The position numbers and the translations under genes are program-made. DNA of 51,099 nt from Clostridia bacterium. Lineage in GTDB: Bacteria > Bacillota > Clostridia > Oscillospirales > CAG-272. The notes below the pieces were generated by a model. It did no database searches and was not told the origin of the DNA. It saw only the letters and a list, made by a program, of their open reading frames with translations. Below, in pieces: positions 16,832 to 26,786 of the stretch. The stretch is taken from positions 1-51,099 of the forward strand of contig JAFTKO010000017.1 in assembly GCA_017453205.1 (NCBI GenBank), written 5' to 3'. Position 1 is the stretch's first letter, and each line of letters starts with the position of its first letter.

Positions 16832-19800
16832 ATGGCTAAAAGAAAAGATCTGAAAAAAATTCTGATCATCGGTTCGGGACCGATCGTCATCGGTCAGGCG
16901 GCGGAGTTTGACTACGCAGGCACGCAAGCTTGCTTGGCACTCAAGGAAGAGGGCTATGAGGTGGTGCTTGTCAACTCCAACCCCGCAACCATCATGACCG
17001 ATACCACCATTGCGGATAAGGTCTACATGGAACCCTTGACACTGGAATATATCGCAAAGATTTTGCGTTATGAGCGTCCCGATGCGATCGTTCCCGGTAT
17101 CGGCGGACAGACCGGCTTGAATCTGGCAATGCAGTTGGAAAAGAAGGGCATTCTCAAGGAGTGCCATGTCGAACTGCTCGGAACTAGCAGTGAGAGCATC
17201 GAGCGCGCCGAGGACCGCGAGCTCTTTAAGGAGCTCTGCCAGTCGATCGGTGAGCCGACCATCCCCTCCGAGATCACCTACAGTCTCGAAGAAGCAAAAG
17301 CGGCGGCAGATCGCATCGGCTATCCTGTGGTGCTCCGTCCTGCCTTTACGCTTGGCGGTACGGGCGGCGGTTTTGCCAACGACGAGGAGGAGCTGATCGA
17401 GATCGGTATGAACGCGTTCAAGCTTTCTCCCGTACACCAGGTTCTGATCGAGAAGAGTGTCAAGGGCTACAAGGAGATCGAATTTGAGGTCATGCGTGAC
17501 TCCAACGACCATGCCATCACCATTTGCGGCATGGAAAATGTTGACCCTGTGGGTGTTCACACGGGTGACTCCATCGTTGTTGCGCCGATCCTTTCGCTGA
17601 ACGACCACGATCTCAAAATGCTCAACGACAGTGCCATCAAGATCATTCGTGAGCTAAAGATCGAAGGAGGTTGTAACGTCCAGTTTGCGCTCAACCCCGA
17701 GTCGAGTGAATACTTCCTCATCGAGGTCAACCCCCGTGTTTCGCGTTCCTCCGCACTGGCATCCAAGGCGAGCGGATACCCGATCGCCCGCGTGACTGCA
17801 AAGATCGCGGTCGGTATGGCACTCGAGGATATTCCCGTTGCGGGCGGTACTGCGGCGATGGAGCCGAGTCTCGACTATATCGTTGCAAAATTCCCGCGCT
17901 TCCCGTTCGATAAATTCACCTCCGCGCCCAACACACTCGGTACGCAGATGAAGGCGACGGGCGAGGTCATGGGCATCGGTTCGACACTGGATGAGTGCTT
18001 CCTCAAATCGGTACGCTCGCTCGAGACCGGCGTTTGCCACTTCCATCACCCCAAGTTCGACGGTATGACCGACGAGCAGATCTTTGATTATATTGCAGAG
18101 TCGAAGGATGACAATATTTACGCCGTGACCGAGTTGATCCGCCGCGGACGCAGCATTGAAGAGCTCCACAAGGCAACGATGATCACCGATATCTTCCTGG
18201 AAAGCATCCAAAGAATTGTGGACATGGAACAGCTGCTGAAAGAGAAGAGCGGAGACGAAAAGACATTGCGCGCCGCCAAGACCATGGGCTTCTCGGATAA
18301 GTTCATCGCAAAGCTGTGGGGCACCGATGAGATCCATGTTTTTGAGATGCGTAAGGCACTTGACATTAAGCCGATCTTCAAGATGGTCGATACGCTCCAC
18401 ACGGGCAAATATATCGCTTATCTCTATTCCTCTTACACGGGCGAGAATGCTTCGCGCTTGACCGACAAGAAAAAGATCATTGTGCTCGGTGCGGGTCCCA
18501 TCCGTATCGGACAGGGCGTGGAATTTGACTACTCCACGGTGCACGCGGTGCAGACCATCAAAAAAGCGGGCTACGAGGCGATCATCATTAACAACAATCC
18601 GGAGACCGTTTCTACCGACTACACCACTGCGGACAAGCTTTATTTCGAGCCGCTGACTCCCGAGGATGTCATGAACATCGTGGCATTTGAACAGCCCGAG
18701 GGTGTCATTGCGTCTTTGGGCGGTCAGACCGCCATCAACCTCGCCGAACCGTTAATGAAGCGCGGTGTCAAGATCATCGGTACTGACTGCGAAGCCATTG
18801 ACAGAGCCGAGAACCGCGACCTGTTTGAAAAGATTCTTGAACAACTCCACATTCCTCAGCCCGAGGGACAGGCGGTGACCAAGATTGAGGACGGCGTTGC
18901 CGCGGCGGCTCGCATCGGTTATCCCGTTCTCGTCAGACCCAGCTTCGTTTTGGGCGGCAGAGCGATGCAGATCGTTGCCAACGAGCAACAGCTCCGACAC
19001 TATCTCAAGACCGCTGTTGAGATCGACGAGGACAAGCCCGTGCTTGTTGACAAATATATCATCGGTAAAGAGGTCGAGGTAGACGCCATTTGCGACGGAC
19101 ATGATGTATTTGTGCCGGGGATTATGGAACTGGTGGAACGTACCGGTATCCACTCGGGCGACTCGATCAGTGTCTATCCTACTTTCAGTATTTCCGACAA
19201 GGTCAAGGGCATTATTCTGCAATATGCAAAGAAATTGGGACTTGGCATTGGTATTGTCGGACTTTACAACATTCAGTTTATCGTAGACAAGGACGAAAAT
19301 GTCTTTATCATTGAGGTCAACCCGCGTTCCTCGCGTACTGTGCCGTTCCTTTCCAAGGCAACAGGCTACAGCTTGGCGGATATCGCTACTGAGGTTATCA
19401 TGGGCAAGAGCCTCAAGGAGCAAGGGATTTTCGATATCTATCCTTCTGAGAAAAAGCGTTGGTATGTCAAGGTTCCTGTGTTCTCCTTTAACAAGATCAG
19501 AGGTCTCGATGCTTACCTTTCTCCCGAGATGAAGTCCACGGGTGAGGCGATCGGCTATGATGACAAGCTCAACCGTGCGCTTTACAAGGCACTGCAAGCA
19601 TCGGGTATGCACCTGCAAAACTACGGCACTGTGTTTGCTACCATTGCGGACAAGGATAAGGATGAGGCATTGCCCCTCATTCGCCGTTTCTACAATCTCG
19701 GCTTTAACATTGAGGCGACTGCGGGAACCGCAAGCTTCTTGAAAGAGAACGGTATCCGTACACATGTGCTCAAAAAGATCGAGGAGGACAATGAGGAAAT

Positions 19801-20005
19801 TTGGGATGCGATCCGTCAAGGTCACATCGCATACGTCATAAACACCAGCGATCCCGGTGACATCGGAACCGCTAACGACGGCTTTAAGATCCGTAAATAT
19901 GCGATCGAAAGCAATGTAACCATGTTCACTTCACTCGATACCGTTCGTGTGCTCCTTGATGTTTTGGAAGAGACCACACTCTGCATTTCCACCATCGACG
20001 CTTAA
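16832..20005 (+). CDS. carB: Carbamoyl phosphate synthase large subunit
   Basis: This 1,057-residue protein has two tandem ATP-grasp halves, each starting with a Rossmann-like segment (IIGSGPIVIGQAAEFDYAG near residue 11 and VLGAGPIRIGQGVEFDYST near residue 550). A C-terminal allosteric MGS-type domain spans about residues 930-1057. It makes carbamoyl phosphate from bicarbonate, ATP and ammonia supplied by the glutaminase subunit. Length matches the family (about 1,070). Unusually, carA is not next to it and is not in the window. GGAGG precedes the ATG. Confidence 0.97.
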   Translation: MAKRKDLKKILIIGSGPIVIGQAAEFDYAGTQACLALKEEGYEVVLVNSNPATIMTDTTIADKVYMEPLTLEYIAKILRYERPDAIVPGIGGQTGLNLAMQLEKKGILKECHVELLGTSSESIERAEDRELFKELCQSIGEPTIPSEITYSLEEAKAAADRIGYPVVLRPAFTLGGTGGGFANDEEELIEIGMNAFKLSPVHQVLIEKSVKGYKEIEFEVMRDSNDHAITICGMENVDPVGVHTGDSIVVAPILSLNDHDLKMLNDSAIKIIRELKIEGGCNVQFALNPESSEYFLIEVNPRVSRSSALASKASGYPIARVTAKIAVGMALEDIPVAGGTAAMEPSLDYIVAKFPRFPFDKFTSAPNTLGTQMKATGEVMGIGSTLDECFLKSVRSLETGVCHFHHPKFDGMTDEQIFDYIAESKDDNIYAVTELIRRGRSIEELHKATMITDIFLESIQRIVDMEQLLKEKSGDEKTLRAAKTMGFSDKFIAKLWGTDEIHVFEMRKALDIKPIFKMVDTLHTGKYIAYLYSSYTGENASRLTDKKKIIVLGAGPIRIGQGVEFDYSTVHAVQTIKKAGYEAIIINNNPETVSTDYTTADKLYFEPLTPEDVMNIVAFEQPEGVIASLGGQTAINLAEPLMKRGVKIIGTDCEAIDRAENRDLFEKILEQLHIPQPEGQAVTKIEDGVAAAARIGYPVLVRPSFVLGGRAMQIVANEQQLRHYLKTAVEIDEDKPVLVDKYIIGKEVEVDAICDGHDVFVPGIMELVERTGIHSGDSISVYPTFSISDKVKGIILQYAKKLGLGIGIVGLYNIQFIVDKDENVFIIEVNPRSSRTVPFLSKATGYSLADIATEVIMGKSLKEQGIFDIYPSEKKRWYVKVPVFSFNKIRGLDAYLSPEMKSTGEAIGYDDKLNRALYKALQASGMHLQNYGTVFATIADKDKDEALPLIRRFYNLGFNIEATAGTASFLKENGIRTHVLKKIEEDNEEIWDAIRQGHIAYVINTSDPGDIGTANDGFKIRKYAIESNVTMFTSLDTVRVLLDVLEETTLCISTIDA

Positions 20006-20017
20006 GAGGGTGGGAAA

Positions 20018-20755
20018 ATGAAACAGGGAATTTTTACAATCAAAGAAAATATCGCGCTCACGGCTACCGTGTATCGCATGGTGCTGACGGGCGACACCTC
20101 GGATATTACACGCTCGGGGCAATTTGTCAACCTATTGCTTGACGGCTTTTATCTGCGCAGACCGATCTCGGTCTGCGACAGAGCAGAGGGACTTCTCACA
20201 CTTGTTTATAAGGTAGTGGGCAAGGGAACCGAAAAAATGAGCAAAATGACGGCGGGCGAGGCCTTGGATATCCTTACGGGACTTGGGAACGGCTATGACC
20301 TTTCGGTCTCGGGCGACAAGCCTCTGCTTCTCGGTGGCGGCGTGGGGGTTCCTCCCATGTATCTGCTTGCCAAGGATCTGATCGCTGAGGGAAAACAGGT
20401 TTCGGTCATTCTCGGATTTAACACTAAGGACGAAATTTTTTACGAGGATGAGTTCCGTGCCTTGGGCGCGGATGTTACGGTTGCGACCGCCGACGGCTCC
20501 TACGGTGTCAAAGGATTTGTGACCGACGCTATGAAAAATATCGATTACACCTACTTTTATACCTGCGGTCCCGAGCCGATGCTCAAAGCCGTATGGAACA
20601 CTTCAAGCACGAGCGGACAGTTCAGCTTTGAGGAGCGGATGGGATGTGGTTTTGGTGCTTGCATGGGGTGCTCCTGCAAGACGCTGACCGGTAACAAACG
20701 CATTTGTAAGGAAGGACCCGTGATGAGAAAGGAGGAGATCTTATGGCAGAAATGA
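20018..20755 (+). CDS. pyrK: Dihydroorotate dehydrogenase electron transfer subunit PyrK
   Basis: This 245-residue protein passes electrons from the type 1B dihydroorotate dehydrogenase to NAD+. It has an FAD-binding barrel (RRPISVCD near residue 48), an NAD-binding region (GGGVGVPPMYLL, TCGPEPML) and a C-terminal [2Fe-2S] site: Cys210, Cys215, Cys218 and Cys230 (CX4CX2CX11C), with one extra Cys220. It starts 12 bases after carB and overlaps pyrD by 13 bases, typical of a stoichiometric pair. Confidence 0.95.
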   Translation: MKQGIFTIKENIALTATVYRMVLTGDTSDITRSGQFVNLLLDGFYLRRPISVCDRAEGLLTLVYKVVGKGTEKMSKMTAGEALDILTGLGNGYDLSVSGDKPLLLGGGVGVPPMYLLAKDLIAEGKQVSVILGFNTKDEIFYEDEFRALGADVTVATADGSYGVKGFVTDAMKNIDYTYFYTCGPEPMLKAVWNTSSTSGQFSFEERMGCGFGACMGCSCKTLTGNKRICKEGPVMRKEEILWQK

Positions 20756-21654
20756 AAGTGAACCTGTGTGGGATCGAGTTGGATAACCCGATCATTCCCG
20801 CCAGTGGTACGTTTGGCTACGGCTATGAGTTTGCCGAGCTGTACGACATCAATTGCCTTGGAACCTTCTCCTTCAAGGGGACAACATTGGAGCCCCGTTT
20901 CGGCAATCCCACGCCCCGCATTGCCGAGTGTCCGATGGGCATGATCAACGCGGTGGGACTGCAAAATCCCGGTGTCGAAAAGGTTATTTCCGAGGAGCTG
21001 CCCAAACTTGCCAAGTGTTTCCATAAGCCCGTGATGGCCAACGTGAGCGGATTTTCGGTTTCGGATTACGCCAAGACCTGTGAAATGTTGGATGCTTGCG
21101 AGCAAGTCGGGTGGCTGGAGGTCAATGTCAGTTGTCCCAACGTGCACGGTGGCGGCATGAGCTTTGGTACCTCGCCCGAGGCGGCGGCAGAAGTGACCGC
21201 GGCGGTCAAAAAGGTGACCAAAAAGCCCGTGCTCATCAAGCTGTCTCCCAATGTCACCGACATTGTCAGCATTGCCAAGGCATGCGAGGCGGCGGGCGCG
21301 GACGGCATCAGTCTGATCAACACTCTGCTTGGTATGCGCATCGATTTGCGTACCAAAAAGCCCGTCATCGCCAACAAAATGGGCGGTTTTTCGGGGGCGG
21401 CAATCTTCCCCGTGGCGGTGCGCATGGTCTATCAAGTCGCGCACGCGGTCAAAGTGCCCGTGGTGGGCATGGGCGGCGTTTCGAGCGCCGAGGATGTCAT
21501 CGAGCTGATGCTCGCGGGAGCCACGGCAGTCGAGGTTGGAGCCGCAAATTTGGTCAATCCGTTTGCTTCGCGCGACATTGTAAACGATTTGCCCCGTGTA
21601 ATGGATAAATACGGAATTAAAAATTTAAAAGATATTATCGGAGGAGTACAGTAA
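20743..21654 (+). CDS. pyrD: Dihydroorotate dehydrogenase, catalytic subunit type 1B
   Basis: This 303-residue FMN-binding TIM barrel starts [18 protein letters not shown]. The FMN-site lysine is in FSFKGTT (Lys45) and the catalytic cysteine in NVSCPN (Cys131), the residue that defines class 1 enzymes. The overlap with pyrK, and the presence of pyrK, mark it as the NAD-dependent 1B form. GGAG lies within the end of pyrK ahead of the ATG. Its stop codon shares one base with the pyrF start (TAATG). Confidence 0.96.
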   Translation: MAEMKVNLCGIELDNPIIPASGTFGYGYEFAELYDINCLGTFSFKGTTLEPRFGNPTPRIAECPMGMINAVGLQNPGVEKVISEELPKLAKCFHKPVMANVSGFSVSDYAKTCEMLDACEQVGWLEVNVSCPNVHGGGMSFGTSPEAAAEVTAAVKKVTKKPVLIKLSPNVTDIVSIAKACEAAGADGISLINTLLGMRIDLRTKKPVIANKMGGFSGAAIFPVAVRMVYQVAHAVKVPVVGMGGVSSAEDVIELMLAGATAVEVGAANLVNPFASRDIVNDLPRVMDKYGIKNLKDIIGGVQ

Positions 21655-22352
21655 TGGGAAAAGACGTCATTATCGCCTGTGACTTTGACAGCGCGGAAAA
21701 AACATTTGCATTTTTGGATAAGTTTACCGGCAGAAAGCCTTTCGTCAAGATCGGCATGGAGCTTTACTATGCCGAGGGCCCGTCGATCGTCCGTGAGATC
21801 AAAAAGCGCGGACACAAAATCTTTCTTGATCTCAAGCTGCACGATATTCCCAACACGGTCAAAAAGTCGATGGCGGTGCTTTCACGCCTTGACGTGGATA
21901 TGACCAACCTGCATGCAGCAGGCACTGTTCGTATGATGGAGGGCGCGATCGAAGGATTGACCCGTCCAGACGGTACCCGCCCGCTACTGATTGCGGTCAC
22001 ACAGTTGACCTCCACTGACCAGGAAAGCATGGAAAAGGATCTGCTCATCAAAGAGCCTATCGCCGATGTTGTGATGCACTACGCGCATAACGCGAAGCTT
22101 GCGGGATTGGACGGCGTGGTTTGCTCACCGCTCGAAGCGGGTAAGGTTCATGAGACCTGCGGCGAAAAATTCCTCACCGTTACCCCCGGTGTGCGTTTTG
22201 CCGATGGTGACATCGGTGACCAAAAGCGTGTGATGACACCTGCCGAGGCCAAGAAAATCGGTTCCGACTATATCGTGGTCGGCAGACCGATTACTGCCGC
22301 CGAGGATCCTGTTGCTGCATATGAGAGATGCGTGCGTGAATTTGTTGATTAA
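21654..22352 (+). CDS. pyrF: Orotidine 5'-phosphate decarboxylase
   Basis: This 232-residue TIM barrel has the catalytic motif [10 protein letters not shown] at residues 59-68, which carries the Asp-Lys-x-x-Asp tetrad residues, and a phosphate-binding VVGRPIT segment near the end. It converts OMP to UMP. Start and pyrD stop overlap by one base. GGAGG lies 10 bases upstream. Confidence 0.96.
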   Translation: MGKDVIIACDFDSAEKTFAFLDKFTGRKPFVKIGMELYYAEGPSIVREIKKRGHKIFLDLKLHDIPNTVKKSMAVLSRLDVDMTNLHAAGTVRMMEGAIEGLTRPDGTRPLLIAVTQLTSTDQESMEKDLLIKEPIADVVMHYAHNAKLAGLDGVVCSPLEAGKVHETCGEKFLTVTPGVRFADGDIGDQKRVMTPAEAKKIGSDYIVVGRPITAAEDPVAAYERCVREFVD

Positions 22353-22394
22353 GGCGTACAACATTCTTGAGCAAAAACTGAATAGGAGAGCTTT

Positions 22395-22751
22395 ATGGAT
22401 ATTCAGAAATATAAAATAATGATTACTGAAACTGTAGTGACTCCCATGCTTGACTTTATGGACGAAGAAGGCGATTGCGAGTATACCAAAAAAGATGTTC
22501 ATAAATGTGAAGAACTTCTTTTGCAATATTTGGATTTGCTTGGGGGTATTACCGCTCCTACAGACGAAGAAATCCTAAAGTATGTTAAAAAATTAGTTCT
22601 TGCCCTCAATAAATTGAATGATAAAACTGAGTATTCTTTAATTGAAACCGATGCACGCGAGAGTATTTGGGAGATTATTCAAAATAGTGCAATTGAATGT
22701 GGATTGCAAAATGCTTCTGAAGATATTACAGAAGAATGGCGAGAGTGGTAA
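22395..22751 (+). CDS. Hypothetical 118-aa protein inserted in the pyr operon
   Basis: I do not recognise this protein. It is 118 residues, acidic and predicted mostly helical, with no signal peptide, membrane segment or known motif. AGGAG lies 9 bases before the ATG. Base composition is clearly AT-richer than the flanking pyrF and pyrE, and the gene breaks an otherwise tightly packed operon, both hinting at recent insertion. Small acidic helical proteins like this include immunity-type proteins, but no partner toxin is present and I do not assign that role. Confidence 0.75.
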   Translation: MDIQKYKIMITETVVTPMLDFMDEEGDCEYTKKDVHKCEELLLQYLDLLGGITAPTDEEILKYVKKLVLALNKLNDKTEYSLIETDARESIWEIIQNSAIECGLQNASEDITEEWREW

Positions 22752-22803
22752 ACACTCAATTTGCGGTCAATTATGGTATAACAATAAAAGGAGATATAGA
22801 GAC

Positions 22804-23460
22804 ATGGAAACTTACAAAAGAGAATTTATACAGTTTTTGGAGAATGCGGGCGTGTTGAAGTTCGGTGACTTTACCGCAAAGAGCGGCAGAAAGATCCCTT
22901 ACTTTATCAACGCGGGCGAGATCAAGACGGGAGACCAGATCTCCAAGCTTGGCGAGTTTTACGCAAAGGCGTACTTTGAAAAGGTGGGCAACCGCAAAAC
23001 CGTTTTGTACGGTCCCGCATACAAGGGCATTCCGATTGCCGTTTCCGTATCGGTTGCGCTTGCAAAAAACGGCTTGGATGTTCCTTTCTTCTTCAACCGT
23101 AAGGAGGCAAAGGACCATGGCGAGGGCGGTATTTTCGTTGGATATCTACCCAAAGCGGGCGAGGAGATCGTCATTGTGGAGGACGTGATTACTGCCGGCA
23201 CCGCGATCCGTGAGAGCATGGCAAATCTGCAAGGCCTTGAGGGTACCAAGATCGCCGCTACCTTTGTAATGGTTGACCGTAAGGAAAAAGGACAGGGTGA
23301 AAAATCCGCAATGGCGGAGATTGAAGAGCAGTTCGGCTTCCCGGTCTACTCGGTAGTTGACGTTTATGACATCATCGAGTATCTGGAAGAGGATGAAAAG
23401 AACGCCGAAAACGTTGCACGTATTAAAAATTATTTGGCAATCAACGGAGCAAAGGCTTAA
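22804..23460 (+). CDS. pyrE: Orotate phosphoribosyltransferase
   Basis: This 218-residue enzyme couples orotate with PRPP to give OMP. The PRPP loop EIVIVEDVITAGTA is at residues 121-134, and the substrate loop Arg/Lys-rich region NRKEAKDHGEGG is at 98-109. I chose ATG 22804 (after AAAGGAG) over an upstream in-frame start at 22642 because the latter lies inside the previous gene and adds a non-homologous stretch. The 52-base gap reflects the inserted gene upstream. Confidence 0.95.
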   Translation: METYKREFIQFLENAGVLKFGDFTAKSGRKIPYFINAGEIKTGDQISKLGEFYAKAYFEKVGNRKTVLYGPAYKGIPIAVSVSVALAKNGLDVPFFFNRKEAKDHGEGGIFVGYLPKAGEEIVIVEDVITAGTAIRESMANLQGLEGTKIAATFVMVDRKEKGQGEKSAMAEIEEQFGFPVYSVVDVYDIIEYLEEDEKNAENVARIKNYLAINGAKA

Positions 23461-23499
23461 CCGACCGCGAGCCACATTCGCATTTGATGGGAGATTATC

Positions 23500-24618
23500 A
23501 TGAGAAGTCTGATCGATATCGTAGATTTTTCGGTGGAGGAGCTTTATGGCTTGATGGACACCGCAAGTGACATCATCGCACACCCCGAACGTTACGCCGA
23601 CGCTTGCCGCGGCAAAAAGATCGCTACGCTCTTTTTCGAGCCCTCCACCAGAACGCGTTTGAGCTTTGAGGCGGCAATGCTGGAGTTGGGCGGCAGTGTG
23701 ATCGGGTTCTCCGAGGCAAATTCCTCCTCGGCGGCAAAGGGCGAGAGCGTTGCCGATACGGCAAAGGTCATCAGTTGTTATGCCGATATCATTGCCATGC
23801 GTCATCCGCGTGACGGTGCACCCTTTGTGGCGGCACAAAATGCGAGTATTCCCGTCATCAACGCGGGGGACGGCGGACATTGTCACCCCACGCAAACGCT
23901 TGCCGATCTGTTCACCATCTACCGCGAAAAGGGGAGACTGAACGATCTGACCGTCGGCTTTTGCGGAGACCTCAAATATGGGCGCACGGTGCACTCACTG
24001 ATTGCGGCATTGGCTCGTTATACCGGGATCCGCTTGGTACTGATCTCCCCCAAGGAGCTGAAGCTGCCCGAAAATATCAAAACCGAGGTCATTGCCAAGC
24101 ACGGCATGGAGTACGTCGAAACATCCGATCTTGAAGGCGCGATGCCTGCATTGGATATTCTTTACATGACACGTATACAGGGCGAACGTTTTGCTGACAA
24201 GGATGAGTTTTTACGTTTGCGTGACACTTATATTCTGACGCCCGAAAAGCTGGTAACCGCAAAGCAGGAGCTTGCCATTCTGCATCCTCTGCCGCGCGTC
24301 AATGAGATCAGTGTCAAGGTAGACGACGATCCCCGCGCGTGCTACTTCAAACAGGTCAGCAACGGAAAGTATATGCGCATGGCGCTGATACTAAAGCTGT
24401 TGGACGAGGCAAAAAGAAATCCGACAAGAGTACCTCTGATATGTGAGGACGGTGCAAAGATCATCCGCAACCGTATGCGTTGCAGTAATTCCCGTTGTAT
24501 CAGCATGGTGGAGCAGGAGCTTGATCAAGTGTTTAAGCTGACCGAGCCCGAAAAACGCATTTGCCGTTGCATCTATTGCGAGACCAAGGAGACCGCGACG
24601 GAAGAAGATCTGAAATAA
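23500..24618 (+). CDS. pyrB: Aspartate carbamoyltransferase with C-terminal PyrI-type zinc domain
   Basis: This 372-residue protein has the carbamoyl-phosphate loop FFEPSTRTR (residues 45-53), [10 protein letters not shown] and HPLPRVNEI, all typical of the catalytic chain, which normally ends near residue 310. The extra 60 residues carry Cys328, Cys333, Cys357 and Cys360 in the spacing CX4CX23CX2C, the same as the zinc site of the E. coli regulatory chain PyrI. The nucleotide-binding part of PyrI is missing. So the chain has a built-in zinc ribbon that may mediate assembly without classical CTP regulation. Last gene of the operon. Confidence 0.95.
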   Translation: MRSLIDIVDFSVEELYGLMDTASDIIAHPERYADACRGKKIATLFFEPSTRTRLSFEAAMLELGGSVIGFSEANSSSAAKGESVADTAKVISCYADIIAMRHPRDGAPFVAAQNASIPVINAGDGGHCHPTQTLADLFTIYREKGRLNDLTVGFCGDLKYGRTVHSLIAALARYTGIRLVLISPKELKLPENIKTEVIAKHGMEYVETSDLEGAMPALDILYMTRIQGERFADKDEFLRLRDTYILTPEKLVTAKQELAILHPLPRVNEISVKVDDDPRACYFKQVSNGKYMRMALILKLLDEAKRNPTRVPLICEDGAKIIRNRMRCSNSRCISMVEQELDQVFKLTEPEKRICRCIYCETKETATEEDLK

Positions 24619-24978
24619 AAAAATAAACACCCTGCCAAAATGGGCGCGTCTGAAAACACAGTTTTCGTGTGCGCCCATGATGAATTGCTTTTTCGCAAGC
24701 GAAAAGGCATAAATTGGCTTATGCCGTGAATGGAACTTCGTTCATGAATTTCGCCCTGCGGCGCATGACGAAAAGCAATTCAAATTATGGAGACGGCGAA
24801 GCCGACGAGAAATCATGAAGCCAACGGCTTCAATTCATTACTAACGGGAAGAATACCTCCAAAAAGTAACACAAAAGCACTTATGACATACGCTTTCTAT
24901 CGTATTTCATAGGTGCTTTTGGCTTTCATTCAAAACTGCGTTATCGGGCATTAACTAATCGGTAGGGTGTTTACGCGT
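24619..24978. repeat. Hairpin-rich structured intergenic element
   Basis: This 360-base interval has no gene but an unusual density of stem-loops. The largest is bounded by GAATTGCTTTTTCG (from 24683) and CGAAAAGCAATTC (near 24770-24782), enclosing smaller hairpins such as GCATAA-TTATGC type and GCCCTGCGGCGC. Downstream are GAAGCC-AACGGCTTC and a long stem AAAAGCACTTATGA / TCATAGGTGCTTTT around 24881-24920. It resembles a mobile or dispersed palindromic element placed between convergent genes pyrB and holA; it may also terminate both. Confidence 0.6.
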
Positions 24979-26010
24979 TTATAGGGTGCAGATCAATCTT
25001 TCCAATGCGGTATAGCCTTGCGGGGAAAGCTTGAGCGACGTGTCGGCGGCGGTGCAAGCCTCCAACGCGCGGTGTAAACGCTTTTCCGAGGTGTTTCGCA
25101 AGCTCTTTTGATAAAGCGATACTTTAAATTCATGGAGCTTGAGCACCGAGGCGATCTCGGCGGCAGGAGTGCCGTCGGAGACCATGGCACGGACCGAGAT
25201 CATGTCGCAGATCACGCGTGTGACATCACCGAGGATCATCAAGGGCTCTACACGGCGAAAACGGTAGTCGGCAAGGATCGCAAGCGCCGCATCCTGCTTG
25301 CCCTCCATAATGGCGTTGGTAAAGGCGAAGGCGTCATATTCCTCGGCGGGAGTGCAGACCAAACGCATATTTGCGTCTGTTGCTTCGGTCAGCCCGTGTG
25401 AAAGGGTATAGTAGGAGAGCTTATCGATCTCATTGGCGAGAATGTACATGCTGTGTCCGCAATAATCCGGCATGGCAGTGCAAAACTCGGGTGAGGCTTG
25501 TACGCCGTTGTGCGCAAAGTGCTTTTGAATCCACGCGGCGAGCTTGGCGGTGGTGCAACGCTCAAATTGAACGGGCGTGAGGTGTTCTCCGAGTTTACTC
25601 AGTACCGCAGAGGGGCGTTTTGGCAGATACCCCGCGTCAAGGCAATCGGCGGCAACGCTGATGATGAGGACATTATAGTCGTAATTCGGCAGTTGCGCCA
25701 ACACGTCACAAAGCGCATCGAGCTCGTTAGGGCGCATGGTGTTAAAATTCAGACCGTTGACGGTGATCAGCTTTCTGTCTGCCATCATCGGCATAGGCAT
25801 CAGCGCGTCCAGTAGCTTGTCGGGTGTAAAGTCTACCGCGTCCAAGTGCATTTCGTTAAAGAACGCAAAGGTTGGATCGGGACAGAGCGTGTCTCTTGCA
25901 TGGCGTATCGCAAAGGTCTTGAGGTAGTCCTCGTCTCCAAAAAAGAGATAGCCCGCGCGGGGCGAGGCTTTGATCTCCTTGCGATAATCCGCTTCTTTGA
26001 TCAAGTTCAC
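24979..26010 (-). CDS. holA: DNA polymerase III delta subunit
   Basis: This 343-residue protein begins with MNLIKEADYRKEIK and the family's opening YLFFGDEDYLKTFAIRHARD. The middle follows the family pattern (VLIISVAADC, then LAAWIQKHF, then LANEIDKLSYY). As part of the clamp loader it opens the beta sliding clamp. Length is normal (about 340). The ATG at 26010 is followed by a typical N-terminus. It is convergent with pyrB and divergent from rplS. Confidence 0.9.
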   Translation of the reverse strand: MNLIKEADYRKEIKASPRAGYLFFGDEDYLKTFAIRHARDTLCPDPTFAFFNEMHLDAVDFTPDKLLDALMPMPMMADRKLITVNGLNFNTMRPNELDALCDVLAQLPNYDYNVLIISVAADCLDAGYLPKRPSAVLSKLGEHLTPVQFERCTTAKLAAWIQKHFAHNGVQASPEFCTAMPDYCGHSMYILANEIDKLSYYTLSHGLTEATDANMRLVCTPAEEYDAFAFTNAIMEGKQDAALAILADYRFRRVEPLMILGDVTRVICDMISVRAMVSDGTPAAEIASVLKLHEFKVSLYQKSLRNTSEKRLHRALEACTAADTSLKLSPQGYTALERLICTL

Positions 26011-26166
26011 GTGCCGTTCCTCCTCAGCTTGTTTTTCTTTCCTCTATTATAACATCTTTTTTCACTTTTTGCCATCAAAAAAGACAATTTTTTTAAAATT
26101 GTGCATTGTTCACAAAGGATTTTGGAATGGGTGAAAAAAATTTTTACGTAAAATTTTAAAAAAGAC

Positions 26167-26195
26167 TTGCAAAAAAGGGAAAAGTATGGTATAAT
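26167..26195 (+). promoter_or_regulatory. Promoter of rplS
   Basis: TTGCAA (26167-26172) and TATAAT (26190-26195) are 17 bases apart, about 90 bases before the rplS start codon. Confidence 0.85.
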
Positions 26196-26199
26196 ACCC

Positions 26200-26275
26200 G
26201 TGTTGCGCGTGTGCGCAGAAATTTTAGGGTGGTCCGCTGCTATGCTCGCATGAACACCCGGTATATTAGGAGGAC
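26200..26275 (+). promoter_or_regulatory. Structured leader of rplS (L19 leader-like)
   Basis: The 5' UTR contains a TGCGC-GTGT-GCGCA hairpin and a GGGTG...CACCC stem just before AGGAGG. Its position and two-stem form match the autoregulatory L19 leaders of Bacillota, where L19 protein or its fold controls translation; I cannot confirm the family match without a covariance search. Confidence 0.5.
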
Positions 26276-26281
26276 TCAAAA

Positions 26282-26623
26282 ATGAATATGCTTGAGGCTT
26301 TTACAAACGAGCAATTGAAAGCGGAGCTGCCCGTTGTCCGCATCGGTGACACCGTTCGTATTCACAACCGAATCAAAGAGGGTAACAGAGAGAGAATCCA
26401 AATGTTTGAGGGAACCGTTATCGCTAAGCACGGCGGCGGTATTTCCGAGACCTTTACCGTAAGACGCATTTCCTACGGTGTAGGTGTGGAAAAGACTTTC
26501 CCGATCCATTCTCCTAACGTGGTTAAGGTAGACATCGTTCGCGTCGGTAAGGTAAGACGTGCAAAGCTGTACTATCTGCGTGACAGAGTCGGTAAGGCTT
26601 CCAAGGTCAAGGAGCAGATCTGA
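26282..26623 (+). CDS. rplS: 50S ribosomal protein L19
   Basis: This 113-residue basic protein contains the L19 signature [18 protein letters not shown] and the start [23 protein letters not shown]19 sits at the 30S-50S interface. Length is normal. AGGAGG lies 7 bases before the ATG. It is a single-gene unit with its own promoter and terminator. Confidence 0.98.
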   Translation: MNMLEAFTNEQLKAELPVVRIGDTVRIHNRIKEGNRERIQMFEGTVIAKHGGGISETFTVRRISYGVGVEKTFPIHSPNVVKVDIVRVGKVRRAKLYYLRDRVGKASKVKEQI

Positions 26624-26637
26624 TTTTGCCGAAAAAA

Positions 26638-26673
26638 GAAAAGCGCTTGTCGTGTGACGGGCGCTTTTCTTGT
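26638..26673 (+). terminator. Terminator after rplS
   Basis: GAAAAGCGC and GCGCTTTTC arms enclose TTGTCGTGTGACGG; the T tract overlaps the descending arm. Confidence 0.8.
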
Positions 26674-26786
26674 TGTACTTATATTTATGAAAAATATGCT
26701 TATATTCGCCCCGATGACCTTTGCATATTTTTGTTGTTTCCCGCATACAATGAACCACGAATGAAAGACAGAAAGGCGGTTTGGGT

